Below are positions 1-7,956 of a stretch of DNA of 53,959 bases, in pieces. The stretch is from Chromatiales bacterium (lineage in GTDB: Bacteria > Pseudomonadota > Gammaproteobacteria > Xanthomonadales > SZUA-36). Position 1 is the stretch's first letter. Every line of letters begins with the position of its first letter. The position numbers were made by a program, and so were the translations under genes. The DNA is taken from assembly GCA_024640025.1 (NCBI GenBank), contig JAHEFT010000151.1:1-53959 (forward strand). Reading direction: 5' to 3'. The notes under the pieces were generated by a model. It searched no databases, was not told the origin of the DNA, and saw nothing but the letters and a program-made list of their open reading frames with translations.

Positions 1-72
1 GAAAGAAGCCAGTAAAATTCTCGCTCTTCACCTGCGGACTTTTGGGACGCAGGTTTTTCGTGAGAGAATGAT

Positions 73-501
73 ATGAAAACGTACGTAGCAAAGCCGCATA
101 CCGTCCAGCGCGACTGGTGCCTGGTCGACGCGACAGACAAGACGCTGGGCAGACTGGCAACCGAATTGGCCAGCCGTCTGCGTGGTAAGCATAAACCCGA
201 ATTCACGCCGCACGTGGACACGGGTGACAACATTATTGTAGTCAATGCTGAAAAAATCCGGGTTACCGGCAATAAGCTGAACGACAAGATGTATCACCGT
301 TATACCGGCTACATCGGCAACCTGAAATCAATCAACCTGGAAAAGCAACTGGATCAGCACCCCGAGCGGGTCATCCAGGCAGCGGTCAAGGGCATGTTGC
401 CCAGAAATCCGCTGGGGCGCGCCATGTTCCGCAAGCTGCATGTTTATGCCGGCCCGGAACACCCGCACGCCGCGCAGCAGCCCAAAGAGCTCGAACTCTG
501 A
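73..501 (+). CDS. rplM: 50S ribosomal protein L13
   Basis: Large-subunit ribosomal protein L13, an early-assembly 23S rRNA-binding protein. The 142 residues equal the usual bacterial length. The opening MKTYVAKP, the central [12 protein letters not shown] block and the [10 protein letters not shown] segment are family hallmarks. The ATG at 73 is preceded by a purine-rich GAGAGAA stretch. rpsI follows 24 bp downstream, the conserved rplM–rpsI operon. The operon promoter probably lies upstream of the window or in the first 70 bases, where I see no clear boxes. Confidence 0.98.
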   Translation: MKTYVAKPHTVQRDWCLVDATDKTLGRLATELASRLRGKHKPEFTPHVDTGDNIIVVNAEKIRVTGNKLNDKMYHRYTGYIGNLKSINLEKQLDQHPERVIQAAVKGMLPRNPLGRAMFRKLHVYAGPEHPHAAQQPKELEL

Positions 502-525
502 GCCTGACACAGACGGATACCTGAT

Positions 526-918
526 ATGGCAACCGAACAATATTATGGAACCGGACGTCGCAAGTCTTCAACGGCTCGCGTCTTCCTGACCAGGGGTAAA
601 GGACAGATCGTGATCAACGACCGTCCCCTCGACGAATTTTTCGGCCGTGAAACGGCCTGCATGATCGTGCGTCAGCCGCTCGAAAAGCTGGAAATGACGG
701 ATAACTTCGATGTTAATGTAACCGTTTCTGGCGGCGGCATTTCCGGACAAGCTGGTGCGATTCGCCTGGGCCTGACCCGCGCATTGATCGAATACGACGG
801 AGAATTGCGCAAGCCCCTGCGTAAAGCCGGCTATGTGACCCGCGACGCGCGCGAAGTTGAGCGCAAGAAAGTCGGTCTGCACAAAGCCCGCAAGGCAACG
901 CAGTACAGCAAGCGTTAA
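526..918 (+). CDS. rpsI: 30S ribosomal protein S9
   Basis: Small-subunit ribosomal protein S9, whose basic C-terminal tail reaches the P-site tRNA. The 130 residues match the usual size. The N-terminal [16 protein letters not shown] and the C-terminal [11 protein letters not shown] are family signatures, and the terminal Lys-Arg is intact. It is translated from the same message as rplM. A tRNA-Gln gene begins 32 bp after the stop and a strong terminator follows that tRNA, so the three genes may be co-transcribed. Confidence 0.98.
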   Translation: MATEQYYGTGRRKSSTARVFLTRGKGQIVINDRPLDEFFGRETACMIVRQPLEKLEMTDNFDVNVTVSGGGISGQAGAIRLGLTRALIEYDGELRKPLRKAGYVTRDAREVERKKVGLHKARKATQYSKR

Positions 919-950
919 TCCTGGCGGCGGACTGCTGCCGTTGGAGCCAC

Positions 951-1024
951 TGGGGGATCGTCTAGTGGTAGGACTGCGGACTCTGACTCCGCCAGCGGGG
1001 GTTCGAATCCCTCTCCCCCAGCCA
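951..1024 (+). tRNA. tRNA-Gln (anticodon CUG)
   Basis: Full cloverleaf. The acceptor stem pairs TGGGGGA (951–957) with TCCCCCA (1014–1020). The anticodon stem is GCGGA/TCCGC (976–980/988–992) with loop CTCTGAC and anticodon CTG at 983–985. The T loop is TTCGAAT. Discriminator G1021 is followed by an encoded CCA (1022–1024). A U1–A72 first pair and G73 are typical of bacterial tRNA-Gln. The gene lies just after rpsI, and its last 19 bases recur at 1194–1212. Confidence 0.96.
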
Positions 1025-1035
1025 AACAGAAAAAA

Positions 1036-1060
1036 GCCACCCAACCGGGTGGCTTTTTTT
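1036..1060 (+). terminator. Rho-independent terminator after tRNA-Gln
   Basis: Perfect 7-bp stem GCCACCC/GGGTGGC (1036–1042/1047–1053) with an AACC loop, followed by seven T. A run of A before the stem makes the hairpin potentially bidirectional. It lies 12 bases after the tRNA CCA and probably ends the rplM–rpsI–tRNA transcript. Confidence 0.9.
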
Positions 1061-1079
1061 GTTTGTTTGAGGAAGGTGG

Positions 1080-1193
1080 CGATGAGAGCCGCTGTGGCGA
1101 AGCCACGGGGTTCGACAAAATTGCCGGGAGCAATTTTGTACGTCGAATGTAGAGAGACGGCCCCGAAGGGGCGAGGGCAGGGACAGCCCGAGT
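1080..1193. other. Structured non-coding block between tRNA 3'-end copies
   Basis: No convincing gene. The stretch is a series of inverted repeats. First is GTGGC/GCCAC around 1094–1106. Next is a long hairpin in which AAAATTGC (1117–1124) pairs with GCAATTTT (1130–1137), and TTCGAC (1111–1116) can extend the stem with GTCGAA (1142–1147). Then come CCCC/GGGG with a GAA loop (1161–1171) and GGGC/GCCC (1175–1178/1186–1189). The block runs directly into a copy of the tRNA-Gln 3' end. It resembles a small mobile or satellite module that uses the tRNA terminus as its end. Confidence 0.55.
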
Positions 1194-1212
1194 AATCCCT
1201 CTCCCCCAGCCA
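1194..1212 (+). repeat. Direct copy of tRNA-Gln 3' end
   Basis: The 19 bases from AATCCC to AGCCA are identical to positions 1006–1024, the T-arm, acceptor and CCA end of tRNA-Gln. The copies are 188 bp apart. A duplicated tRNA 3' end downstream of the gene is the classic trace of site-specific integration (attL/attR), but no integrase or cargo lies between them here. Confidence 0.85.
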
Positions 1213-1257
1213 TTTGAATGGTGGGTTGCAGGGAAGCCTGTTCCCTGATGCTAAAGA

Positions 1258-1283
1258 AGCCCGGTTTTACCCGGGCTGTTTTA
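1258..1283 (+). terminator. Terminator-like hairpin
   Basis: AGCCCGG (1258–1264) pairs with CCGGGCT (1271–1277) across a TTTTAC loop and is followed by GTTTTA. It lies beyond the duplicated tRNA end, so it could terminate readthrough from the tRNA region and insulate the next gene. Confidence 0.6.
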
Positions 1284-1316
1284 TGGCTGAACACAACCGG
1301 TTCATCAAAAACGGTC

Positions 1317-1346
1317 TTGACATAGCCCGCCAATGAGCAAGCATAT
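1317..1346 (+). promoter_or_regulatory. Possible sigma-70 promoter for the SnoaL-like gene
   Basis: A perfect −35 TTGACA (1317–1322) is followed after 18 bp by a poor −10 candidate, GCATAT (1341–1346). A TATACT at 1373–1378 is a better −10 but has no −35 at the right distance. Either could serve the gene at 1410. Confidence 0.3.
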
Positions 1347-1409
1347 ACGTGGCCAGGAATATCAATACTCCCTATACTCGATTTCGCCTTTCGGTTAACG
1401 GGAACACCC

Positions 1410-1892
1410 ATGACAAAACAAATGATGTTGTGCCTGGCCTTGCTGTCATTTCCGCTGGCAGGCAAAGCGAACCCGGAAACGGATGAGCGCGAGGCCGTGC
1501 TCGCACTAATGGAACAGGCCTTTGCCGCCGTCGCTTCCCGCGACCCGGACGACATGCGCGCCATCCAGTTGGCCGAAGGCACCAGCCTCAGTTTCAGACC
1601 CCATCCGAACGGAATCCCGGGTGAACTCGAGATGCGCATCGCGACCAACGAGGCGCTGGTGGCGGACGATGTAGACGACGGACACAGATTCACGGAACAC
1701 TGGACCGCCGACCCGGTGGTCTTGATCCGCGGCCCCATCGCGGTCGTCTGGGGTGAATACGAATTCCACATCGACGGAAAGTTTTCACATTGCGGCGTCG
1801 ATTCGGCCGATCTCGTCAAGGTGGAGGGTAACTGGAAAATCGCCAACTGGATGTGGACGGTGGAAAAAGAAGGGTGTCCGACCGCCCCTTAG
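1410..1892 (+). CDS. Secreted SnoaL/DUF4440-like (NTF2-fold) protein
   Basis: 160 residues. A short signal peptide ends near the LAGKANP segment. The mature part looks like an NTF2-like (SnoaL/DUF4440) domain: an N-terminal helix (REAVLALMEQAFAAVASRD), a central strand block (PVVLIRGPIAVVWGEYEFHIDG) and a final WKIANWMWTVEKEGCP strand. Two cysteines late in the chain (the HCGVD and EGCP segments) could form a periplasmic disulfide. Such domains bind small molecules or act as isomerase or hydrolase folds; nothing here fixes a substrate. The gene stands alone and converges on the FAD oxidoreductase. Confidence 0.75.
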   Translation: MTKQMMLCLALLSFPLAGKANPETDEREAVLALMEQAFAAVASRDPDDMRAIQLAEGTSLSFRPHPNGIPGELEMRIATNEALVADDVDDGHRFTEHWTADPVVLIRGPIAVVWGEYEFHIDGKFSHCGVDSADLVKVEGNWKIANWMWTVEKEGCPTAP

Positions 1893-1933
1893 GGTGAAAA
1901 TCAGGGACGGTTTTCATCAATCCCCCGCCCATT

Positions 1934-3265
1934 TCAACCAGCCTTCAAAACAACCTTTTCATACAGGTCAGGGGCTTTACCGCGCGGATCGTACTTCGCT
2001 TTCAGGGCCCGGTATGCCTCGCCGTTGAAGCGGGCGTCGAACTCCGCCGGGCCCAGAAAAGTCGATGAGTACAGCATCTTGATGCCGCCGAGCTCGAAGC
2101 ACTTCCTGTCCATGATGTTCGAATGATAATAGGGTTCACGCCCCTCCGCTTTTCGCACCTGGCAGTAGCAGCCCAGGTTGAAGTACAGCTGGTTCGCGGC
2201 AACCGGGTACAGGGTCGGCTGGCCCGGCGTTCGAATCGGCACCACGGCCCAGGGCCGGCCGTCCAGCTTGACTTCCTGCAGGCAGAATTCGACCAGTTCA
2301 TCCGCCTTATCCCAGGGGACTTCCCAGTCCTGGATCAGCGGCTCGGTCGCCGTCGGTGCGAGCGCGGGAATCCAATCCCGTAAGCGGTTCTTCCAGGCGG
2401 CGTAACGCGTGTAGAAACCGGAATTACGGAATCGCCGGGGGGCATAGCGGCGAAAAAGCGAATAGAATGGAGCATCCGGGAGGTTCCAGAACCACTCAGG
2501 GTCGTAACGAAAGATGTAATCGGCGGTTGCCAGATAAACATCCTTGCGGGTCTGCACCAGTCGGTAAAAAATGTGCTCGCGCAGGATATCGTCCACCTGA
2601 GGCACTTCGTCCGTAAAACATCCGGTCATCAGGTAGAAGCGGCGGTCCTCGAAAAACAACCCCTCGACAAAGTCGATTTCGTCTCGCGCCGTCGCCTGCT
2701 GCATGGCATCGAGGAAAGCCGGGGGCGAATCGAAGGGCTCGATTCGCAGATGAACGAAAGGCCGCGCCGGTATCAGCGCCAGGCGCGCCCGCAGAATGTA
2801 GCCCAGTGTCCCGTAAGAATTGGGCAGTCCGCGGAACAGGTCGGCGTGCTCGTTCCTGGCGTTGCAGGTCACGATGTCGCCGTCCGGCAGCAGCACCTCC
2901 GCCTCGCGCAGCGCATCGTGCACGAAACCGTGCCGGAACCCGGTCGATTCGATGCCGATGCCAACCGTCGCCCCTCCGATCGTAATGTGTTTCAGCTCAG
3001 GGGTGACCGGGGGCAGAAATCCCTGCGGCAGGCAGTGCCCCACAATGGATTCGAAAGTGGCCAGGCCTTCGACGTCTAGTGTTCGCGCCGCGCGGTCGAG
3101 CGCAATAACTTCGTTGAAATGCCCCAGGGACAAAGGCCTTTCAGGCGCATCACGCGACTGGTAGCGAAACAGGTTGGAAACGGTTGATTTAGCGAGCCGA
3201 AGTTGCCCGCCCAACGGACGCGGCTGAATCTTCAGGGCGGCTTTCTTCCGAGCGTACTCAGCCAC
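1934..3265 (-). CDS. FAD-binding oxidoreductase (DIMINUTO/BfaA-TmsA-like)
   Basis: 443 residues from a GTG start at 3265. The longer open frame upstream lies inside the methyltransferase gene and encodes low-complexity residues unlike a protein. The N-terminal PCMH-type FAD domain shows a conserved block GGATVGIGIESTGFRHG near residues 97–113, then PNSYGTLGYILRARL; the C-terminal half contains GCYCQVRKAEG. The GTG overlaps the stop of the upstream methyltransferase by 8 bp, so the two are translationally coupled. In actinomycetes and some gammaproteobacteria a methyltransferase plus FAD-protein pair of this kind (Bfa/Tms) makes 10-methyl fatty acids, the FAD protein reducing the 10-methylene intermediate. 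That role is inferred here; a sterol-reductase-like activity is the alternative. Confidence 0.8.
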   Translation of the reverse strand: MAEYARKKAALKIQPRPLGGQLRLAKSTVSNLFRYQSRDAPERPLSLGHFNEVIALDRAARTLDVEGLATFESIVGHCLPQGFLPPVTPELKHITIGGATVGIGIESTGFRHGFVHDALREAEVLLPDGDIVTCNARNEHADLFRGLPNSYGTLGYILRARLALIPARPFVHLRIEPFDSPPAFLDAMQQATARDEIDFVEGLFFEDRRFYLMTGCFTDEVPQVDDILREHIFYRLVQTRKDVYLATADYIFRYDPEWFWNLPDAPFYSLFRRYAPRRFRNSGFYTRYAAWKNRLRDWIPALAPTATEPLIQDWEVPWDKADELVEFCLQEVKLDGRPWAVVPIRTPGQPTLYPVAANQLYFNLGCYCQVRKAEGREPYYHSNIMDRKCFELGGIKMLYSSTFLGPAEFDARFNGEAYRALKAKYDPRGKAPDLYEKVVLKAG

Positions 3266-4529
3266 CGGAGGAATAGAGGTGAGCCCGGGTCCGGGGGATC
3301 GTGTTCGTGCCGGAGTGGCTGAACAGTACCTGGAACAGCTGCATACTGCCGTGTACGAAAGCCCGGTTGGAACCGGAAAGATAGAACCGCCAGGCACGCA
3401 CGAAGTCCGAGTCGAACATCGAACGGACAGCGTCGACGTTCTCCTCGTAGCGTTCCAGCCAATGCTCCAGGGTGCGAGCGTAATGCAGGCGTAAGTTCTC
3501 GACGTCAAGCACCGACAAGCCGTTGGGCTCGAAGATTTCCAACATTTCACGCAGAGTAGGAGGATAAGCACCGGGAAAAATTCGACGCGCGATCCAGGGG
3601 TTCAGCGGCTCTGGCTGGTCACGGCCAATGCTGTGCACCAGGCCGCGGCCGTCGGGCCGCAGGGTGCGCTTGATCAGGGCCCCGAGCTGCCGGTAATTGC
3701 CGTGGCCCACGTGCTCGAGCATCCCCACCGACACGAATGCATCGTAGCGGCCCGACAGGTTGCGGTAGTCGTCTTCGACGAACTCGACCTGCCCGTCCAG
3801 CTGCCTGGCTTTGGCCCATTCCCTGGACCAGGCAATCTGCTCCCGGGAGATGTTGAAACTGCGTACCTTAACGCCATAATTACGCGCCATGAACAGCGCG
3901 AATCCGCCCCAGCCACTGCCGGCTTCCACCACCTGCTCGCCCGGCGCCAGCCGCAATTTCCGGCAAACGTGATGCATTTTCGCCAGCTGGGCCTGCTCCA
4001 GGGTCATCGACGCGTCAGCATAATAGGCACAGGTGTACTGCAGGGCCTCGCGGTCCAGCCACAAGCGGTAGAATTCATTGCCGATGTCATAGTGGTGGTG
4101 AATATTTCGGCGTGAGTCGCTGAGATCAGGTGAACGTGCGCGTAAACGCGCCAGCACCCGGGCCGGTCTCGTATTCTGCCTGGCTTGGCGGTAGGCCTCG
4201 TCGAGAACGGTGCGTAAATCGCCATCGACAGCAACACGACCGCTGCTGTAGAGGTCGCCGAAATTCATCTCCGGATGAGTTATCAGCTGGTAAAGGGCGC
4301 CGCGGTCACCGATACGGAGCGTGACGGGCCGCCCTCCGTTCGCGGGGGCTTCGGGCTCGTCCCACAGCGTAAAGTGAACGCGCGAGGCATCGAACCTTTG
4401 GGCCAACTGGCCGGCCAGCCAGCGATCCAGTTTGGTGGGCTGGCCGGTTGCCAGGCGGCCTGCGCCCGGGCGATCGGGCCTGGAAACCCTGCCGGACAAT
4501 CCCAATGGGCTGCTTTGGCTTCTGCTCAT
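3258..4529 (-). CDS. Cyclopropane-fatty-acid-synthase family SAM methyltransferase
   Basis: 423 residues. It transfers a methyl or methylene carbon from S-adenosylmethionine to the double bond of an unsaturated phospholipid acyl chain. HHYDIGNEFY (145–154) and YTCAYY (165–170) are the substrate-pocket motifs of the CFA family; EAGSGWGG (202–209) is the SAM-binding loop, where many family members have D(I/L)GCGWGG. SVGMLEHVG follows. The start is supported by GGGAGGA seven bases upstream of the ATG. The FAD oxidoreductase overlaps its end, so the product may be a methylene or methyl branch rather than a cyclopropane ring. Family assignment is firm; the product is not. Confidence 0.93.
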   Translation of the reverse strand: MSRSQSSPLGLSGRVSRPDRPGAGRLATGQPTKLDRWLAGQLAQRFDASRVHFTLWDEPEAPANGGRPVTLRIGDRGALYQLITHPEMNFGDLYSSGRVAVDGDLRTVLDEAYRQARQNTRPARVLARLRARSPDLSDSRRNIHHHYDIGNEFYRLWLDREALQYTCAYYADASMTLEQAQLAKMHHVCRKLRLAPGEQVVEAGSGWGGFALFMARNYGVKVRSFNISREQIAWSREWAKARQLDGQVEFVEDDYRNLSGRYDAFVSVGMLEHVGHGNYRQLGALIKRTLRPDGRGLVHSIGRDQPEPLNPWIARRIFPGAYPPTLREMLEIFEPNGLSVLDVENLRLHYARTLEHWLERYEENVDAVRSMFDSDFVRAWRFYLSGSNRAFVHGSMQLFQVLFSHSGTNTIPRTRAHLYSSGG

Positions 4530-4592
4530 GCTGATCCTCCCAACGTTTCGTCATGCAACGGCGTCTGGAGCCAGAATTATGCTTCCCTTTAA

Positions 4593-4621
4593 ATTATATA
4601 CAGATTTCCCGCCTCAATTGT
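4593..4621 (-). promoter_or_regulatory. Possible promoter of the methyltransferase/FAD operon
   Basis: On the minus strand a perfect TATAAT (4593–4598) has ACAATT, a weak −35, 17 bp upstream (4616–4621). It lies about 65 bp before the ATG at 4529, in the region shared with the divergent TPR gene. Confidence 0.4.
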
Positions 4622-4652
4622 GGACGAACACGTACAATGGTGCGCGAAAACC

Positions 4653-6428
4653 ATGAACAGGCTACTCACCGCATTAAGAGAACGTCGCATCTGGCGCGTG
4701 TTGATCGCTTTCCCAAGCGTGACGTTTATTTGGTTGCAAGTCTTAGAGTTCTTTATCAACAACTATGGTCTCGATCAACGGTACCTGACCGCCAGCCTGA
4801 TCGCAGCGGTGGTGTTGTTCCCCGCCGCTGCAATCTGGAACTGGCGGCACGGTGAGGAAGGCACACAGGAATTTGTTGCCCCGGAGATCGGCGCCTATGC
4901 CGTCTTCGGCGTCGCGGCGATCGCCTGTTGCGCCTGGTATTGGCAGTCAGCGCCCGCTTTACAGCGCCAGTCTGACACCGCCTACGCCCCCGCGCGAACG
5001 ATCGCTGTCATGCCGTTTACGAACGCCGGTTCAGATGCCGAGGTGCAATTCCTGTGTGACGGTATCGCAGAGAGCCTGATCAACTGGCTGGCGACAATAC
5101 CGGACGTCAGGGTCATTTCGAAAAGCGCGGCATTCCGCTTGCGCGAATTCGCTGATGACACCTCAAGAATCGCTGAAGCACTGGGCGTCGATGGCATTAT
5201 CCGCGGTCGTCTTGAACGCGTGGGCGGGAACATCGTGATATCCACCTCGTTCGTCGATACACGCGACGAGAGCCAGCTGTGGGGCGAGCGTCTTGTGCAA
5301 CCCGCGCGCGAGGTGATTTTACTGGAGCGCTCCATCGTCGAAACCATCAAGTCCGGCTTGCGCCTGGAAGTGGCCGAAAGCGCTGCTTCGATTACAGCGG
5401 CCAGCGGTACTGACAACCCCGCCGCCTATGAGCACTACCTGCGTGGACATTACCTGATCCAGTCGACCAACGACGAGGCCATCTACCAGGGGCTGGACGA
5501 ACTGCGAGAAGCTATCCGCCTCGACCCCAACTACGCGCATCCACATGCCGACATCGCCGATGCGCTCTCGCAACTCGTATCTTACGGTTCCGACGCGGAA
5601 GAACTGGTGTTCGAAGCGCGGGGAGCGGCATACACTGCTGTCACACTTGCCCCCGACCTGCCAGAAGCGCAGACGGCCTTCGCAACCATGTTGCAGTTCG
5701 TCGAAATGGATTGGGAGAAGGCGGACCAGGCCTACGAAGCAGCAGTCGCGCTGGCGCCTCAGAGCCCGGTCCTCTACCACCGTTACACGGATTACCTGGT
5801 GATCACTTTGCGGCCCGACCGGGCTTCAGAGATGGCTGCGCAGGCTATTGCCCTCGATGCTCTCGACTCGAGTTCCATGCATGCCGTTGGCCTGGCTGCC
5901 ATGATGCAGGGTGATTTTGATGGGGCGGTGCGTGCCTTTGGCGAATGGAACAGTTATTACCCGGGCAGTCGCTGGTCCTACATCAAGCATGCGCTCGCAC
6001 TCGCACTGGATGGGCAGTGCGAAAAGTCGTTTGCGCAGGCCTCGAAAATTGAAGAGATGCTCAACCATGAGCCGTCTGCACTGATGGATTCCTGGATTGC
6101 CTGGGGCCACAAGGTGTGCGGTCACGAGGCAGAATACCAGCGATCGATTGATCGCATCAGGGCCAAATGGCAAGCCGACCCCGAACTGCTGGACGCCGGT
6201 ATCGCCTACATGCTGGCGCTGGAGGGTGACGCCGATGGGCTGACGGCTTTCCTGACCAGGGTTGCCGAGACGCACAGCCCCTTCACCGTGTTTATGGGTG
6301 TCTTCGTCTATGACCACCTCGGCTTTGGCGTTTCAGACGTGATGCCGACACATCCGGGTTTCCGGGCGCTGCGCGAACGCCTCAAATTTCCGGTATTGGA
6401 TCTCCAGCCCCCGGAGTCCGCACTTTGA
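4653..6428 (+). CDS. Membrane-anchored TolB-like/TPR protein
   Basis: 591 residues from the ATG at 4653; an upstream in-frame ATG at 4620 is less likely. Three hydrophobic spans lie near residues 15–35, 45–62 and 79–97. They are followed by a FlgO/TolB-N-like domain typical of CadC/adenylate-cyclase-associated proteins (IAVMPFTNAGSDAEVQFLCD, GVDGIIRGRLERVGG). The rest is tetratricopeptide repeats (for example AIRLDPNYAHPHADIADAL). Such proteins usually carry an N-terminal winged helix or cyclase domain; here there is none, so it is probably a membrane scaffold or sensor. It is divergent from the lipid operon. No specific function is claimed. Confidence 0.75.
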   Translation: MNRLLTALRERRIWRVLIAFPSVTFIWLQVLEFFINNYGLDQRYLTASLIAAVVLFPAAAIWNWRHGEEGTQEFVAPEIGAYAVFGVAAIACCAWYWQSAPALQRQSDTAYAPARTIAVMPFTNAGSDAEVQFLCDGIAESLINWLATIPDVRVISKSAAFRLREFADDTSRIAEALGVDGIIRGRLERVGGNIVISTSFVDTRDESQLWGERLVQPAREVILLERSIVETIKSGLRLEVAESAASITAASGTDNPAAYEHYLRGHYLIQSTNDEAIYQGLDELREAIRLDPNYAHPHADIADALSQLVSYGSDAEELVFEARGAAYTAVTLAPDLPEAQTAFATMLQFVEMDWEKADQAYEAAVALAPQSPVLYHRYTDYLVITLRPDRASEMAAQAIALDALDSSSMHAVGLAAMMQGDFDGAVRAFGEWNSYYPGSRWSYIKHALALALDGQCEKSFAQASKIEEMLNHEPSALMDSWIAWGHKVCGHEAEYQRSIDRIRAKWQADPELLDAGIAYMLALEGDADGLTAFLTRVAETHSPFTVFMGVFVYDHLGFGVSDVMPTHPGFRALRERLKFPVLDLQPPESAL

Positions 6429-6561
6429 TCGTGAAAAGCCTCGTACAGTAGTTACTGCACCGATGACCTGGATTATGGCAAGGACGGCTTAGTAACGATA
6501 ATCTGATGGAGTAAGGCCAACCCGGCTCCGGGCCTTCCAGACAACCTCGGGCCTGGAGCGA

Positions 6562-6567
6562 TATAAT
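6562..6567 (+). promoter_or_regulatory. Relic −10 box upstream of N-ATPase remnant
   Basis: A perfect TATAAT 36 bases upstream of the ATG at 6603. The −35 region (around 6538–6543, CAGACA) is weak. If it is a promoter, it belonged to the lost ATPase operon and may now drive the LOG gene. Confidence 0.4.
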
Positions 6568-6602
6568 TTAACCATCAGCTAAAAACTGATTCCCAGGCCG
6601 CC

Positions 6603-6862
6603 ATGCCCATCACGCCATACGCAAAAGAAGAGGGGCAAATTCCGGTCGGCATCATTACCGAGATGCATGGCTCCGTGGCAGTTATACGTTACGAAACGCT
6701 TCCCCCTTGCGCCAGGTCCTGTTCGCCACGTTTGAGCACGAGACCTGCCTGTTCGAAGTGCATCAGCATCTTGATGAGCGCCATGTGCGCGCGATTACGC
6801 ACCATCGCAGTGCGGGCCTGTATCGTGGCATGACCGTCTATGACACCGGCGCGGCGTATTAA
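6603..6862 (+). pseudogene. N-type (Na+) F-ATPase beta subunit, 5' remnant
   Basis: Only the first ~85 codons of an AtpD-type beta subunit remain, and they are frameshifted. From the ATG the frame reads GIITEMHGSVAVIRYETLPP, then a C tract at 6702–6706 has lost one base. In the next frame the chain continues as LRQVLFATFEHETCLFEVHQ, DERHVRAITHHRSAGL and YRGMTVYDTG, ending in TAA. The order GxVxxxxGSVxxIR–LPP–LEVxxHLDxxxVRAI–GLxRGMxVxDTG is that of the beta-subunit beta-barrel domain, especially the alternative 'N-ATPase' form. No Walker motifs or catalytic domain are present. Confidence 0.8.
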
Positions 6863-6941
6863 AGCTATGCGCCAGGAAGAGATCATCGAAGAAATCGAGG
6901 TCATCCTGCTGAACGCTGGCAGCCTCGGAGGACCCCGCTAG
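6858..6941 (+). pseudogene. Possible N-ATPase gamma subunit, 3' remnant
   Basis: Directly after the beta remnant, a frame reads MRQEEIIEEIEVILLNAG and stops at 6939–6941. It resembles the C-terminal helix of F1 gamma subunits (RQE-I-EI-EI--GA). In N-ATPase operons atpD is the first gene and atpG the last, so one internal deletion would leave exactly these two ends joined. The fragment is only 25–28 codons, so the assignment is tentative. Confidence 0.5.
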
Positions 6942-6978
6942 TGGAGTCTGCTGACCCACCCATCAAATTGAGAATGAA

Positions 6979-7944
6979 ATGAAGCGCAAACGCCATACCT
7001 CGAAACACCGTAAAATCCCTAGTCCTCCGCACCCCAAGCTGCGGCAGGAGCCCCTCCCCGGCGACAGGCCAAAATCGATGGCTGAAGATCCGGTTGCGGC
7101 CCGCCGGGTGCAAATGATCCTGGACAGCCCCAGCTATCGGCAGGCCGACGAGGATGTGAATTTTCTCAAACGCGCTGAAACCCGCGGCGTGCGTCTGCAA
7201 ATCGACTATCAGAAGCCCGAGTTGCTGATGCAGCAACACGGCATCCGGCACACGATTGTCGTTTTCGGCAGCACACGAATCAGCGAGCCGGCTGCTGCGC
7301 AAGCGAAAGTCGATTCAATCCGTGAGCGACTGCTCATCGAACCGGACGATGAAAATCTGCAGCACCGCCTGGCCGTTGCTGAGCGCGTGTTGGCCAAGAG
7401 CCGCTACTACGACGTTGCGAGGGAGTTTAGCGGATTGGTAGGAAAAGCGGGCCAGGTAACGGGCGACGGCTGGCTGGTCGTAATGACCGGCGGCGGTCCT
7501 GGCATCATGGAGGCCGCCAACCGTGGCGCCAGCGACGTCGGCAGCGAGTCGATCGGACTGAACATCCGCCTGCCCCATGAGCAATATCCCAACCCTTATG
7601 TCACGCCGGAGCTGTGCTTCAAGTTCCACTATTTCGCTCTGCGCAAGCTGCACTTCCTGATGCGGACCCGTGCACTGGTCGCCTTCCCCGGCGGCTTCGG
7701 AACGCTCGACGAGTTGTTTGAGACTTTGACCCTGGTACAGACCCGCACCATCCAGCCTGTCCCGATAGTACTGGTGGGAGAAAGCTACTGGCGGCAGGTC
7801 CTCAACGTAGACTTCATGGTCGATGAGGGGGTGATCGACGCCGAGGACCGCGAACTCTATTGGTATGCGGAAACTGCGGAGGAGATCTGGGAGGGCATCA
7901 GGCAGTGGCACCGGGCGAACGGGACACCGCACTTCGTTGAATGA
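6979..7944 (+). CDS. LOG-family (TIGR00730) Rossmann-fold protein
   Basis: 321 residues. The nucleotide-binding motifs of the LOG/lysine-decarboxylase-like family are intact: GGGPGIMEA at 171–179 and PGGFGTLDE at 237–245. Family members include phosphoribohydrolases that cleave nucleoside monophosphates (cytokinin-activating LOG, PpnN). This one has an extra ~90-residue N-terminal region and a mid insertion, like the larger proteobacterial members rather than the ~190-residue LOG. It lies intact between two decayed genes, so it appears to be under selection. A nucleotide-hydrolase role is inferred from family only. Confidence 0.88.
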   Translation: MKRKRHTSKHRKIPSPPHPKLRQEPLPGDRPKSMAEDPVAARRVQMILDSPSYRQADEDVNFLKRAETRGVRLQIDYQKPELLMQQHGIRHTIVVFGSTRISEPAAAQAKVDSIRERLLIEPDDENLQHRLAVAERVLAKSRYYDVAREFSGLVGKAGQVTGDGWLVVMTGGGPGIMEAANRGASDVGSESIGLNIRLPHEQYPNPYVTPELCFKFHYFALRKLHFLMRTRALVAFPGGFGTLDELFETLTLVQTRTIQPVPIVLVGESYWRQVLNVDFMVDEGVIDAEDRELYWYAETAEEIWEGIRQWHRANGTPHFVE

Positions 7945-7956
7945 CGGGCGGAGGTT

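Noticed and set aside
962-1846. 294-codon open frame on the minus strand
   Set aside because: It crosses the terminator, the duplicated tRNA end and the tRNA itself; low-complexity, no recognisable domain.
3266-3571. N-terminal extension of the FAD oxidoreductase to 545 residues
   Set aside because: It lies wholly within the methyltransferase gene in another frame, is Ser/Thr/Cys-rich without homology, and the GTG at 3265 gives the family's normal N-terminus.
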